Shown here: positions 48,043 through 56,724 of the stretch, in pieces
Layout of the letters: every line of letters starts with the position of its first letter
Numbering within the stretch: the stretch's first letter is position 1
Assembly (NCBI GenBank): GCA_043740085.1
Contig: JAYUCY010000042.1
Coordinates: 43,338 to 107,337 of the forward strand
Origin: UBA668 sp043740085
Lineage (GTDB): Bacteria; Actinomycetota; Acidimicrobiia; Acidimicrobiales; Ilumatobacteraceae
DNA: 64,000 bases
Direction: 5' to 3'
Translations under genes and position numbers: made by a program
Notes under the pieces: model-generated
Database searches by the model: none
What the model was told of the DNA's origin: nothing
Seen by the model: the letters and a program-made list of their open reading frames with translations, nothing else

Positions 48043-48663
48043 TCAGGCCGGGCGGGGGCCGAAGACGGGGTCGGTTCTGCGAGTGCGTTTCACCTCGTAG
48101 AGACCCTCGAAACGGCCGAGGGTAACGAACGCATCCCACAGAACCAGTGCATCCGCACCGGTTGGGGCGGGCGAAAGCACCGGCCCATAGAACACCGCCG
48201 AGTTGCCTGGAATGACGATGAGCGGAATGCCAGCGTCGTCACCGATGACGGCGCGGCCTTCTTCGGTGGTCGCCACGATGCTGTCGTCCCACGCTTCGTT
48301 GTCGGCGTGCTCGATGATGTCGGCAGGAAGGCCCGCCATCTCGATGGCCTCCGTCAGGCGCACCATATGGTCGTCGCCATCGTGATGAATCAGGGTTCCC
48401 AGCGCGGTGTACAGCCGACCAACCGCTTCATTGCTGTCGAGCTCGCCGGTGGCCGCAAGCACCCGCACCGCCCGGTACTGCGCGTCAAGTTTCGCACGGA
48501 ACCTGTCGTAGCCGGGGTTGTCGCGGTTGCGGTGGCGCAGGCTGAAGATGACCCACTCGATCTGGATGTCGCGTGCCTCCGCGACTTCCACCATTTATCG
48601 AGAGGTGATCCATGTCCAGGGACACAAAGGATCGAAGAAGAATCTGACGTTCGAAATGTCCAC
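48043..48663 (-). pseudogene. Rv2466c-type DsbA-family reductase interrupted by an in-frame UAA
   Basis: From a GTG at 48663 the frame reads VRFFFDPLCPWTWITSR, then UAA (48595-48597), then MVEVAEARDIQIEW and the complete rest of a DsbA-fold reductase of the mycothiol-dependent Rv2466c family. The stop falls where homologues have one residue, probably Trp, and both sides share the frame. Without readthrough the active-site CPW segment is separated from the body. The AUG directly after UAA could reinitiate and give a 183-aa protein with no active-site Cys. A substitution or an assembly error are alternatives. Confidence 0.7.
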
Positions 48664-48707
48664 ACGGCCAGTGTGCCGTGAAACTCGATCGGCGTGCAGA
48701 CGCCCGA

Positions 48708-49985
48708 TCACATAGGGGTCGAGGTGGAACGCGTTCGTTGCGCTCCGGCCGTGCCCCACAGCGTGCAGATTGCCGACAACACCATGAACACGAGGACGTA
48801 GACGGCGAAGGGGCGCACCGTGCCGTCGAACGCATCGCTCGCCAAACCGCCGAGAAGCGCGCCCCCCGTCGCCGTGACAGTGGCGATGATTGCGGAAGCC
48901 GTACCTGCGACATGCGGTAGTGGCGTCATCGCAATCGTGTTGCTGTTTGGTGAGAGCCCCTGCGCGATTGGAACCACCGCACACAACGAGATGGTGAACA
49001 ACCAGAAGTTCGGTTGCCCGTTGCCAGCGAATGCGATCACGGCGAAGACAACCGCCGCGACCACGCCGAGCGCTGACGTGATGCGCACCAGCCGAATCAC
49101 GCCGACGCGACCAATCAGCCAGGCGTTGGTGAGCGAGTTGATTGCGAGCAGCACGGCGATGGCACCGAAAAACAAGGGGAACCAGGCGCCATACCCGTAC
49201 ACGTCCTCCAAGATCACCTCCGAGCCGGAGAGGTACGTGGCCATCAGCGCGAACAGGAACGTCATCGAGACGGTCAGCGCCACGGTCTGGCGATGGGACA
49301 GCACTTCCCGGCCGGCTTGGCCAACTGCGCTCCAGGTGAACGGACGCCGCCGGTCGAGGGTGAGGGTTTCGGGAAGTCGCCGCGCCCAGAACATCAGGCC
49401 CACTGCCGCAAATGCCGGAAACCAGAAGACGGCACGCCACGGGAGCACTGCAATCAGGCCGGCGCCAACGCCCGGCGCAATGATCGGCACCATCAGGAAC
49501 ACGGCCATGATCATCGACATCAGGCGTGCCATCGCGTTGCCCTCATAGCGGTCGCGGATCATCGCCACGCTCAACGAACGTGGGCCGGCAGCGCCCAGGC
49601 CCCACACGAAACGAGCGATGACGATCAGTTGCCAGGTGGGCGCGAGCGCGGCGGTGACGGCGCTGAGTGCGTAAAGGGTGAGGCCTGCGTAGAGCGGAAT
49701 TCGTCGGCCGAATCGGTCGGATGCAGGGCCGTACAGCCACGGCCCGGCCGCCATGCCAAGGAAGTAGGCGGTGACGATCCAGCTGACCTGCGTGGAGTCT
49801 GCAGCCATGCCGAACTGCTCGCGGATGTCGGGGAACGCAGGCAGCATCAGGTCGATGCCGAGTGCCGTGGTGGCCATCAGCGCGGTCACCAGCAGGATGA
49901 ATTCCCGCCCCGTGGCAACGCCTTTTACCTTCAGCGGTGGCGCTGCCGAGTTGCGCGCGTCAAGTGCCGATTCAGAAAGTGCCAC
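48708..49985 (-). CDS. MFS multidrug exporter, Bcr/CflA type
   Basis: The 425-aa protein has about 12 transmembrane helices and the MFS motif DRFGRRIPLYAG after helix 2, with LDxxLPA-like IDLMLPAFPDI in helix 1, typical of Bcr/CflA drug exporters. It pumps hydrophobic drugs or metabolites out with protons. I chose GTG at 49985 because TATCGT lies 6 nt before it. The gene is divergent from a broken guanine deaminase gene with only 50 bp between starts. Confidence 0.85.
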   Translation of the reverse strand: MALSESALDARNSAAPPLKVKGVATGREFILLVTALMATTALGIDLMLPAFPDIREQFGMAADSTQVSWIVTAYFLGMAAGPWLYGPASDRFGRRIPLYAGLTLYALSAVTAALAPTWQLIVIARFVWGLGAAGPRSLSVAMIRDRYEGNAMARLMSMIMAVFLMVPIIAPGVGAGLIAVLPWRAVFWFPAFAAVGLMFWARRLPETLTLDRRRPFTWSAVGQAGREVLSHRQTVALTVSMTFLFALMATYLSGSEVILEDVYGYGAWFPLFFGAIAVLLAINSLTNAWLIGRVGVIRLVRITSALGVVAAVVFAVIAFAGNGQPNFWLFTISLCAVVPIAQGLSPNSNTIAMTPLPHVAGTASAIIATVTATGGALLGGLASDAFDGTVRPFAVYVLVFMVLSAICTLWGTAGAQRTRSTSTPM

Positions 49986-49991
49986 CGAGAC

Positions 49992-50028
49992 ACGATAAGG
50001 GCCGAGTGCTTGAGTTGGAACGTACTGT
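49992..50028. promoter_or_regulatory. Divergent leaderless promoters for the MFS gene and the guanine deaminase remnant
   Basis: TATCGT on the minus strand (49992-49997) lies 6 nt before the MFS GTG, and TACTGT on the plus strand (50023-50028) lies 7 nt before the GTG at 50036. The two -10 boxes are 25 bp apart, so polymerases would compete. The remnant keeps its promoter although its coding body is destroyed. Confidence 0.5.
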
Positions 50029-50035
50029 CGGGAGC

Positions 50036-50359
50036 GTGATCGAAACCCGTGCTGCACTGGTCGTTGTCGGCACCGCGTATCACGCGCCGACGGCAACTGC
50101 CGGTATAGAGGCGTCGCATGCATCCGTCGAAGCCATTCGGTCCGTTGGCGGTGAGAACGCAATCGTGCAACCGATCATCACACCACGCTTCGTTCCAGCC
50201 TGTACCGACGAGTTATTCGAGGGCCGTGGAGCGCTCGCGGCCAGTATGGCTGTACTGGTGCAAACGCACTGTTCGGAGAACAACTGGGTGCACACCGTCG
50301 TGCGCGAGTATGGGTTGCCGGAAGAGCCGTCGCCCCGTGACGGGTTCGCCACTGGCTGA
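50036..50359 (+). pseudogene. Guanine deaminase remnant with internal and C-terminal deletions
   Basis: The 107-codon frame joins the first strand of a guanine deaminase (ALVVVGTAYHAPT) to its middle (ASVEAIRSVGGENAIVQPII, then TPRFVPACTDELFEG and VQTHCSENNW). It stops soon after, at DGF. Missing are the HxH zinc motif near the N-terminus and everything after the VQTHCSE strand, including later zinc ligands. The frame is open at the junctions, so a short protein may be made, but deaminase activity is excluded. Confidence 0.78.
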
Positions 50360-50426
50360 GGGCTGCGTTCGACCAAATCAGGCCGAGGCTCACTAGCCTT
50401 GGGCGTTCGTCGACAGAAGGTTGCAA

Positions 50427-51458
50427 ATGAGTGGAAACTCGGTGTTTCGGCACCAACACAGCGGGATCCTGAGCCTGGCGGCTATTGAGGCACCACGGGT
50501 CATCACTTCGGAGTGGATCGACGAGCAACTCGCCGACACGTACGTACGCAATGGGCTGCACCCGGGCCTGCTGGCCGGGCTGGCAGGCATCGTCGAGCGC
50601 CGCTGGTGGGACGACGATGTCACCTTCGCTGATGCGGCCGCGATGGCGGGGCGTGCTGCCATCGAGAAGGCGGGAATCGACACGTCACAGATCGGTGTCC
50701 TGATCAGCACCTCGGTCTGCAAGGAAAACCTTGAACCGTCGGTCGCCTGCGCCGTTCACCACATGCTCGGCCTGCCGTCGTCGTGCCTCAACTTCGACAT
50801 CGGCAACGCCTGCCTCGGCTTCGGCAACGCCATCTACGTCGCAGCCACCATGCTCGACGCGGGCGCCATCGACTACGCCCTCATCGTTGACGGGGAAGGC
50901 AGCCGCTACACGCAGGAGACCACGCTTGCCCGCCTGCGCGACCCGAACTCGACCGCCAAGGACGTCTTTGCCGAGTTCGCCTCGCTCACACTCGGTTCTG
51001 GCGCGGCAGCGATGGTACTTGCGCGCACTGATCGTCACCCCGAAGCCCACCGTCTGGTCGGTGGCGTCGCGCGTGCGGCTACGCAGCACAACGAGCTGTG
51101 CATTGGCAGCCTCGACCGCATGACCACCGACACCCACAGCCTGCTGGTTGCCGGGCTGGACCTTGCCGCCGATGCGTGGGCAGAAGCATCCATCACCGAT
51201 GAGTTCGGGTGGGCCGGCGGCCTCGATTGGTACATCCTCCATCAGGTCAGCAAAGTGCACACCACGATGTTGTGCGAACGCCTTGGCATCGACCAGGCGA
51301 AGGCGCCGCTCACCTATCCGAAGTACGGCAACGTCGGCCCGGCCGCCGTGCCGATCACGCTGGCCAGCGTGCAGGACCGGATCAAGCCCGGCGAGCGAGT
51401 GCTCTGCCTCGGTATTGGTTCGGGCCTCAATACCAGTGCCACCGAGATCGTCTGGTGA
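50427..51458 (+). CDS. oleA: OleA, acyl-CoA head-to-head condensing enzyme
   Basis: The 343-aa thiolase-fold enzyme carries the nucleophile Cys129 in GNACLGFG, Glu103 in the LEPSVA motif (the general base of OleA), a His in YILHQVSKVH and Asn in YGNVGPAAVP. OleA joins two fatty acyl-CoAs to a 2-alkyl-3-ketoacid. It heads a coupled cluster: its stop overlaps the OleBC start by GTGA. AGAAGG lies 6 nt before the chosen ATG; a TTG two codons upstream is less likely. Confidence 0.9.
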   Translation: MSGNSVFRHQHSGILSLAAIEAPRVITSEWIDEQLADTYVRNGLHPGLLAGLAGIVERRWWDDDVTFADAAAMAGRAAIEKAGIDTSQIGVLISTSVCKENLEPSVACAVHHMLGLPSSCLNFDIGNACLGFGNAIYVAATMLDAGAIDYALIVDGEGSRYTQETTLARLRDPNSTAKDVFAEFASLTLGSGAAAMVLARTDRHPEAHRLVGGVARAATQHNELCIGSLDRMTTDTHSLLVAGLDLAADAWAEASITDEFGWAGGLDWYILHQVSKVHTTMLCERLGIDQAKAPLTYPKYGNVGPAAVPITLASVQDRIKPGERVLCLGIGSGLNTSATEIVW

Positions 51459-53965
51459 CCACCTCGAGTCCGTCGGCAGACACGTTGGACGCTGACGACT
51501 TGCGAGGGTTTGGCCTCGACCCCGCGTGGTCCCGGATCGTTGACGTCCCGAGCCACGACGGCGCCACATATCAGTGGCATGTGATGGACCGTGCCGCCGC
51601 ACACACTGCTACGGGTGTGACCGTCGTATGTCTGCACGGCAACCCGACATGGTCTTTCCTGTGGTCGCGGTTGATGAACGAGTTGTCTCCTGCGCATCGG
51701 GTCATCGCGCCTGATCAGCTGTCGATGGGCTACTCGCAACGGATTGGCCCGCGCTCGTATCGCGACCGCGTGCGCGACATCGAGGATCTGCTGCGTGCGT
51801 TCGAGATCGACGGCCCGATGTGGCTGGTCGCGCAGGACTGGGGCGGCGCGATTGCCATGGGTTTTGCCGTCGCCCATCCGGATCGCGTATCGGGTCTGGT
51901 GCTGTCGAACACAGGAATAGCAGTGCCCGCGGGCCGTAAGGCACCGTGGCTGATCAAGCTGGCGGCCACCTCCGGCGTGCATCGCCTGACCACCCTCACG
52001 ACACCGCTGTTCGTGCGCGGCACGCCGTTTCTGCCGGGCCGGGCGTTGACGCGTATGCAACGTCGCGCGCTGGCCGCGCCGTATCGGGGGGCGGGTCGGC
52101 GAGATGGTGTCGCCGGCTTCGTGGCCGACGTGCCGTTCGACGATCAGCATCCGTCCGCTGCCGACCTGGCCGCGGTGGCCGAAGCGTTGCCTCAGTTGAA
52201 CGTTCCGGTCCGACTTGTGTGGGGCGCGCGTGACCCGGTGTTCAACGACGACTTCGCCGAGGACTTACGTGCCAGGTTCCACGATGTCGAACTGCATCGC
52301 ATTGCAGACAGCGGTCACCTCACCGTGTTGGAAACATCGATCGCGCCGTACGTCGAGGCAGCGATCGCGGCCCAGGTCCCTGTCGTTTCGCCCAGTGCCG
52401 TAGCCGTTGCTGTTGACGGTGCGCCGCTGTGGTCGCTGATCGGGCGCGGCGCACCGGGCGGGATCGCGGTCAGTGATGCCGCTGCCGACGCCATCATCAC
52501 TGACGCCGCCTTCGCCAGCCGGGTTGCTTCCTTCGCGCACGAACTACGCGGTCGGGGTGTGCAATACGGCGATCGCATTGCCGTGCTCGTTCCTCCCGGT
52601 ATCGACCTCATCGCAGTCGTGTATTCGTGCTGGCGAATCGGCGCGATCACCGTCGTTGCCGACCGTGGGCTCGGGCTGCGCGGGTTGGGCGCCGCGGTGC
52701 GTTCGGCCCGCGTGCGCCACATCGTCGGCCCTACAGCTGCCATCGCTGCCGCGCGTACGTTGCGTTGGGCGCCGCGGGCACACATGATCTCGCTGTCGTC
52801 GCTGGACGATTCGGCGGTGCAACACCTCGACCAACTGGATGTGGTGGAACCCGCCGCCGACGCCCCCGCCGCGGTGGTCTTCACCTCTGGTGCCACAGGC
52901 CCGGCCAAGGGTGTGCGTTACACACACGGGCAGCTACGCGCGCAGCGCGACGCCCTGCGTGCGCTCTACGACATCACGCCCACCGACCGCTTCGTTGCCG
53001 CGTTCGCACCGTTCGCCGTCTTCGGCCCGGCACTGGGTATCGGCACCGGGCTTGCCGACAACGACGTCACGTCGCCGGGCACGCTCACCGCTGCTGCACT
53101 GGACGATGCGTGCCGCCGCATCGAGGCGACGATGGTCTTCGCTTCACCCGCGGCGTTGGCGAATGTGGTCCGCACCGCGCGCGGAACGCTGCCCGATTTG
53201 GCAAAGGTTCGCCTGGTCATGTCCGCCGGTGCGCCGGTGCCCATCGAAACGTTACGGGCGATTTCGAAGCTCTGTCCGAACGCGGCGCTGCACACGCCGT
53301 ATGGCATGACCGAGGTGCTGCCTGTCGCCGATATCTCCCTGGTTCAACGCCTCGCTGTTGGCGACGGACGCGGCGTCTGTGTCGGCGAGCCAGTGCACGG
53401 CTGCGATGTGATGATTGCTGCGATCGATCCGACCACCGCCGTTGCGTCGCTCGCTGCCGGGGAGACGGGCGAAGTCGTTGTCCGCTCGCCGTGGATGTCA
53501 TCGGGCTACGACCGGCTGTGGCACACGCAGCAATTGGCGCGGCCCGTCGTCGACGGCGCCACTTGGCATCGCACCGGCGACATTGGCCATCTCGATCACG
53601 ATGGCAACGTGTGGGTCGAAGGTCGCGTCGTGCACCTCATCCACACCGTCAATGGTTCGGTCGCGCCGGTGCCGATTGAGGTTGCGGCCGAGTCCGTGGA
53701 GGGCGTGCAACGGGCCGCCGCGGTCGCTGTCGGACCGAACGGAGTGCAGCAGGTCGTCGTGGTTCTCGAGACCGTCGGCGAACGAACCGATGGCCACGCC
53801 CCGGCCGCGCTGGTCGCGGCCGTGCGTGCCGCCTGTGCGCCGCAGTTGGTCGCGGCCGTGTGGATGGTGAAGGCCTTGCCGGTCGACATTCGGCACAACG
53901 CGAAGATCGATCGCACCGCGCTGGCGCGCACGATGGAACGGGTCCTCTCGGGCGGCTCGCGATGA
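51455..53965 (+). CDS. oleBC: OleBC fusion: beta-lactone decarboxylase and beta-lactone synthetase
   Basis: The 836-aa protein fuses two enzymes. Residues 1-310 are an alpha/beta hydrolase of the haloalkane-dehalogenase type with nucleophile Asp128 (VAQDWGG) and late His (DSGHLTV), as in OleB. From about 330 on lies an adenylate-forming domain with FTSGATGPAKGVRYTHG and WHRTGDIGHLD, as in OleC. OleC closes a 2-alkyl-3-hydroxyacid to a beta-lactone using ATP and OleB removes CO2 to an olefin. Such fusions are known in actinobacteria. It starts at GTG and overlaps both neighbours by four bases. Confidence 0.9.
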   Translation: MTTSSPSADTLDADDLRGFGLDPAWSRIVDVPSHDGATYQWHVMDRAAAHTATGVTVVCLHGNPTWSFLWSRLMNELSPAHRVIAPDQLSMGYSQRIGPRSYRDRVRDIEDLLRAFEIDGPMWLVAQDWGGAIAMGFAVAHPDRVSGLVLSNTGIAVPAGRKAPWLIKLAATSGVHRLTTLTTPLFVRGTPFLPGRALTRMQRRALAAPYRGAGRRDGVAGFVADVPFDDQHPSAADLAAVAEALPQLNVPVRLVWGARDPVFNDDFAEDLRARFHDVELHRIADSGHLTVLETSIAPYVEAAIAAQVPVVSPSAVAVAVDGAPLWSLIGRGAPGGIAVSDAAADAIITDAAFASRVASFAHELRGRGVQYGDRIAVLVPPGIDLIAVVYSCWRIGAITVVADRGLGLRGLGAAVRSARVRHIVGPTAAIAAARTLRWAPRAHMISLSSLDDSAVQHLDQLDVVEPAADAPAAVVFTSGATGPAKGVRYTHGQLRAQRDALRALYDITPTDRFVAAFAPFAVFGPALGIGTGLADNDVTSPGTLTAAALDDACRRIEATMVFASPAALANVVRTARGTLPDLAKVRLVMSAGAPVPIETLRAISKLCPNAALHTPYGMTEVLPVADISLVQRLAVGDGRGVCVGEPVHGCDVMIAAIDPTTAVASLAAGETGEVVVRSPWMSSGYDRLWHTQQLARPVVDGATWHRTGDIGHLDHDGNVWVEGRVVHLIHTVNGSVAPVPIEVAAESVEGVQRAAAVAVGPNGVQQVVVVLETVGERTDGHAPAALVAAVRAACAPQLVAAVWMVKALPVDIRHNAKIDRTALARTMERVLSGGSR

Positions 53966-54969
53966 AGGTGTTGGTCACCGGCGCCGGCAGTTTGCTGCTG
54001 GGTGGTGTGGCCGCAGCGTTGCACGCTCGTGGCGATGAGGTGGTGTGCCTGCAGCGACACGTGGCGACATTCGCCGGAAGCGACGATGTGCGGCAGGTGT
54101 TGGGCGATGCGCGCGAGCAAGGCGCGGTCCAACGCGCGGCCACCGGATGCGACGCAATCGTGCACGGCGCCGCCCGGGTCGGCGTGGTGGGCAGCTGGCC
54201 CGAGTTCGAGGGTGTCAACGTGCAGGGCACCGCCAACGTGCTGTACAACGCCCGTGCCTGTGGTGTGTCACGGGTCGTGTATGTCTCCACGCCCTCGGTC
54301 GCACACTCTGGCCACTCGATCGTCGGCGCCGGCGCGGATCGCGCTGTTGTCGGGCGAAAGGGTGCGTACTACGCGGAATCGAAGGCCATCGCCGAGCAGG
54401 CTGCGCTCGCCGCGAACACGGACGAGCTCGCCGTCGTCGCCGTGCGGCCGCACCTGGTGTGGGGGCCGGGTGACACGCAGTTGGTGGGCCGTATTGTCGA
54501 ACGTGCCGCGGCCGGTCGGCTGGCGATGGTGGGTCACGGCAGCGCGCTCATCGACAGCACCTACATCGACAACGCAATCAGCGCGCACGTCGCAGCGCTC
54601 GACGCTGTCCACCCCGGCGCCGCGTGCGCGGGGCGCGCTTACGTCATTGCGAATGGTGAGCCGCGCACTGTGTACGAACTGATCGAGGGAATCTGCCTCG
54701 CTGCTGGCGTGCCATTCGAACCGCGTCATGTGCCGGCCAAGGTCGCGCTCGGGTTGGGCTCGGTGGTCGAGCGGCTATGGCCGCGACTGCGCGACGACGA
54801 GCCGCCGATCACCCGGTTCCTCGCCGAGCAGTTGGGCACCGCGCACTGGTTCGACCCGCGCCCCGCTCGCGACGATCTCGGCTGGTCGCCATGCGTCTCG
54901 CTCGCCGACGGCTTCGAACTCCTCCGTCAATGGTTCCTCGTCAACCCGCGGGCTGCCGTTGGCGGATGA
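53962..54969 (+). CDS. oleD: OleD, NADPH-dependent 2-alkyl-3-ketoacid reductase
   Basis: The 335-aa short-chain (extended) dehydrogenase has an N-terminal LVTGAGSLLLGGVA dinucleotide loop, slightly altered from GxxGxxG, and the active-site YYAESKA Tyr-Lys pair after a Ser (STPS). OleD reduces the OleA product to a hydroxyacid for OleC. The ATG overlaps oleBC by ATGA, so oleA, oleBC and oleD form one translationally coupled unit. Its own stop overlaps a further short frame by ATGA. Confidence 0.9.
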   Translation: MKVLVTGAGSLLLGGVAAALHARGDEVVCLQRHVATFAGSDDVRQVLGDAREQGAVQRAATGCDAIVHGAARVGVVGSWPEFEGVNVQGTANVLYNARACGVSRVVYVSTPSVAHSGHSIVGAGADRAVVGRKGAYYAESKAIAEQAALAANTDELAVVAVRPHLVWGPGDTQLVGRIVERAAAGRLAMVGHGSALIDSTYIDNAISAHVAALDAVHPGAACAGRAYVIANGEPRTVYELIEGICLAAGVPFEPRHVPAKVALGLGSVVERLWPRLRDDEPPITRFLAEQLGTAHWFDPRPARDDLGWSPCVSLADGFELLRQWFLVNPRAAVGG

Positions 54970-55159
54970 AGATCTACAACCACGGCTTCGCGCTGCACGT
55001 TGCGGAAGGAGGCAATCCCGACGGATCCACACTCGCCGAGCACAGCCCCCAGATCGACGTACGTGTCGTCGTCGCGGTCACATGAGCCACGACTCGTCGA
55101 GCTTCCGCGCCACCGAGTTTGCTGCCATCCAGGAGTTCCTGGCCGCCAACGCGGGGTGA
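54966..55159 (+). pseudogene. Alpha/beta hydrolase remnant in two small coupled frames
   Basis: Frame one (54966-55085, 39 codons) begins YNHGFALHVAEGGNPDGSTL, like the start of an alpha/beta hydrolase, and then reaches VRVVVAVT. Frame two (55082-55159, 25 codons, ATGA overlap) continues SHDSSSFRATEFAAIQEFL, like a hydrolase C-terminus. The central fold is missing and a frameshift separates the halves. Together they look like one gene shrunk by an internal deletion. Homology is by short stretches only. Confidence 0.5.
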
Positions 55160-55184
55160 GTGTGGGTGTGGCACGCTGGCGCCC

Positions 55185-56693
55185 ATGGCGTTTGAGACCG
55201 TTTCGGGTTACTGCTGGCCGCAATCGATCGCGCCCGGTGGCACGGTGGCTTTCCACCTGTCGTCGGCGGGCGGGCGCGATGTCCATGTCGAGGTCGCTCG
55301 CGTTGGTGCGACCCGCGACGTGTTATGGACCGACACCGTTCCCGCCGGCGACCATCCCATTCCGGCGCGTGCGTACGAGGTCGGATGCGACTGGCCTGCT
55401 GCGGCAACCCTGACTGCCGGCCCCGACTGGCGCTCCGGCTACTACGAAGTCGTGCTGACCGTCGACGTCGACGGTAAGGAACGTCGTGACCATGCGTTCT
55501 TCGTGGTGCGGCCTGCCGCTGATACGCCCAACACGATCCTGCTGCAACTGGCCACCAACACGTGGCACGCCTACAACGATTTCGGCGGTCACAACCTGTA
55601 CACCGGTGCCACCACGGTGTCGCTGCAACGGCCGATGTCGCGCGGCTACTTGTTCAAGCCGCCGGGCGCCGGCCGGCGCGTCACCACCACGAACCCGCCC
55701 GACCCCGACATGAACTCGCACGTCGGGTACCTGCGCCACAACCGGCTCTCGCCGTATGCCGGGTCGGCAGGCTGGCCCGACTGGGAACTGCCTTTCGTGC
55801 AGTGGGCCGAACGCGAGGGTTACGGCATCGACATGTGCCTCAACGCCGACCTTGAGGACCATCCCGAGTTGCTTGACGGCAAGCGACTGGTGCTGTCGGT
55901 GGGCCACGACGAGTACTGGTCCGGCCCCATGCGCGACACCACGGAAACCTTCATCGCTCGCGGTGGCAACGTCGCCTTCTTTTCCGGCAATACGGCGCTG
56001 TGGCAGGTGCGCATGGAAGGTCGCCGCGATGGTGGGCCGGCCACGCAAATGGTCGGTTACAAGGGGCAGTTCAAGAACGACCCAGTTTTCGACACGGATC
56101 GAATCAGCGAGCTCACCAGCATTTGGAGCGACCACTTGATTGGCCGCCCTGAGAACCACATGACAGGTGTCAGCTTCACTCGTGGTGGCTACCACCGCAT
56201 CGGCAAGCGAGTCACCAGCGGGGCCGGTGGCTATACGATCCACCGCCACGACCACTGGCTGTTCGAGGGCACGGGCATTGGCTACGGCGACGTGCTGGGC
56301 GCAGCCGCCACCGTCGTTGGTTACGAGTGCGATGGCTGTGCGTTCACGTACGTCGACGGGCTGCCGTACCCGACCGGCGAGGACGGCACACCCGCCTCGT
56401 TCACGATTCTCGGCTCGGCGCCGGCTGCGCACTTCACGCGCACGACTGCGGCCCGGCCACCCAAGCCGACCGAACCCGCTGAGGACGAATTTCTTGCCGC
56501 TCGCCTCTTTGGCACTCGCGACGCGGCCGCCGTCGAACGCATCTCGCACGGCCACGCGATTCTGGGTACCTACACCTCCGCGGCTGGCGGCACCGCCATC
56601 ACATCCGGCAGTACCGACTGGGCCCACGGCCTGGCCAACCGCGACGAACACGTCGAGCAGATCACTAGGAACATCCTCACCCGCCTCAGCTAG
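55185..56693 (+). CDS. N,N-dimethylformamidase large-subunit-like protein
   Basis: The 502-aa protein resembles the beta (large) subunit of N,N-dimethylformamidase: an N-terminal beta domain (1-105), then LQLATNTWHAYNDFGGHNLY, DxE-type segments and VLSVGHDEYWSGPMRDTTE, with FFSGNTALWQVR downstream. DMFase is an iron enzyme that hydrolyses dimethylformamide with a small alpha subunit. No small-subunit gene is adjacent, so another amide or a different reaction is likely. CACGCT lies 7 nt before the ATG. Confidence 0.82.
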   Translation: MAFETVSGYCWPQSIAPGGTVAFHLSSAGGRDVHVEVARVGATRDVLWTDTVPAGDHPIPARAYEVGCDWPAAATLTAGPDWRSGYYEVVLTVDVDGKERRDHAFFVVRPAADTPNTILLQLATNTWHAYNDFGGHNLYTGATTVSLQRPMSRGYLFKPPGAGRRVTTTNPPDPDMNSHVGYLRHNRLSPYAGSAGWPDWELPFVQWAEREGYGIDMCLNADLEDHPELLDGKRLVLSVGHDEYWSGPMRDTTETFIARGGNVAFFSGNTALWQVRMEGRRDGGPATQMVGYKGQFKNDPVFDTDRISELTSIWSDHLIGRPENHMTGVSFTRGGYHRIGKRVTSGAGGYTIHRHDHWLFEGTGIGYGDVLGAAATVVGYECDGCAFTYVDGLPYPTGEDGTPASFTILGSAPAAHFTRTTAARPPKPTEPAEDEFLAARLFGTRDAAAVERISHGHAILGTYTSAAGGTAITSGSTDWAHGLANRDEHVEQITRNILTRLS

Positions 56694-56724
56694 TCAGCCC
56701 GCCGGGCCCTCGCAGACTCCCAGC

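Noticed and set aside
48595..48597. Recoded stop in the DsbA-like gene as a second selenocysteine
   Set aside because: The codon is UAA, not UGA, and it does not stand at a cysteine position; the CPW cysteine is encoded normally.
50421..50426. TTG start of oleA two codons before the ATG
   Set aside because: It would leave no space to the AGAAGG ribosome binding site, while the ATG at 50427 has a 6-nt spacing.
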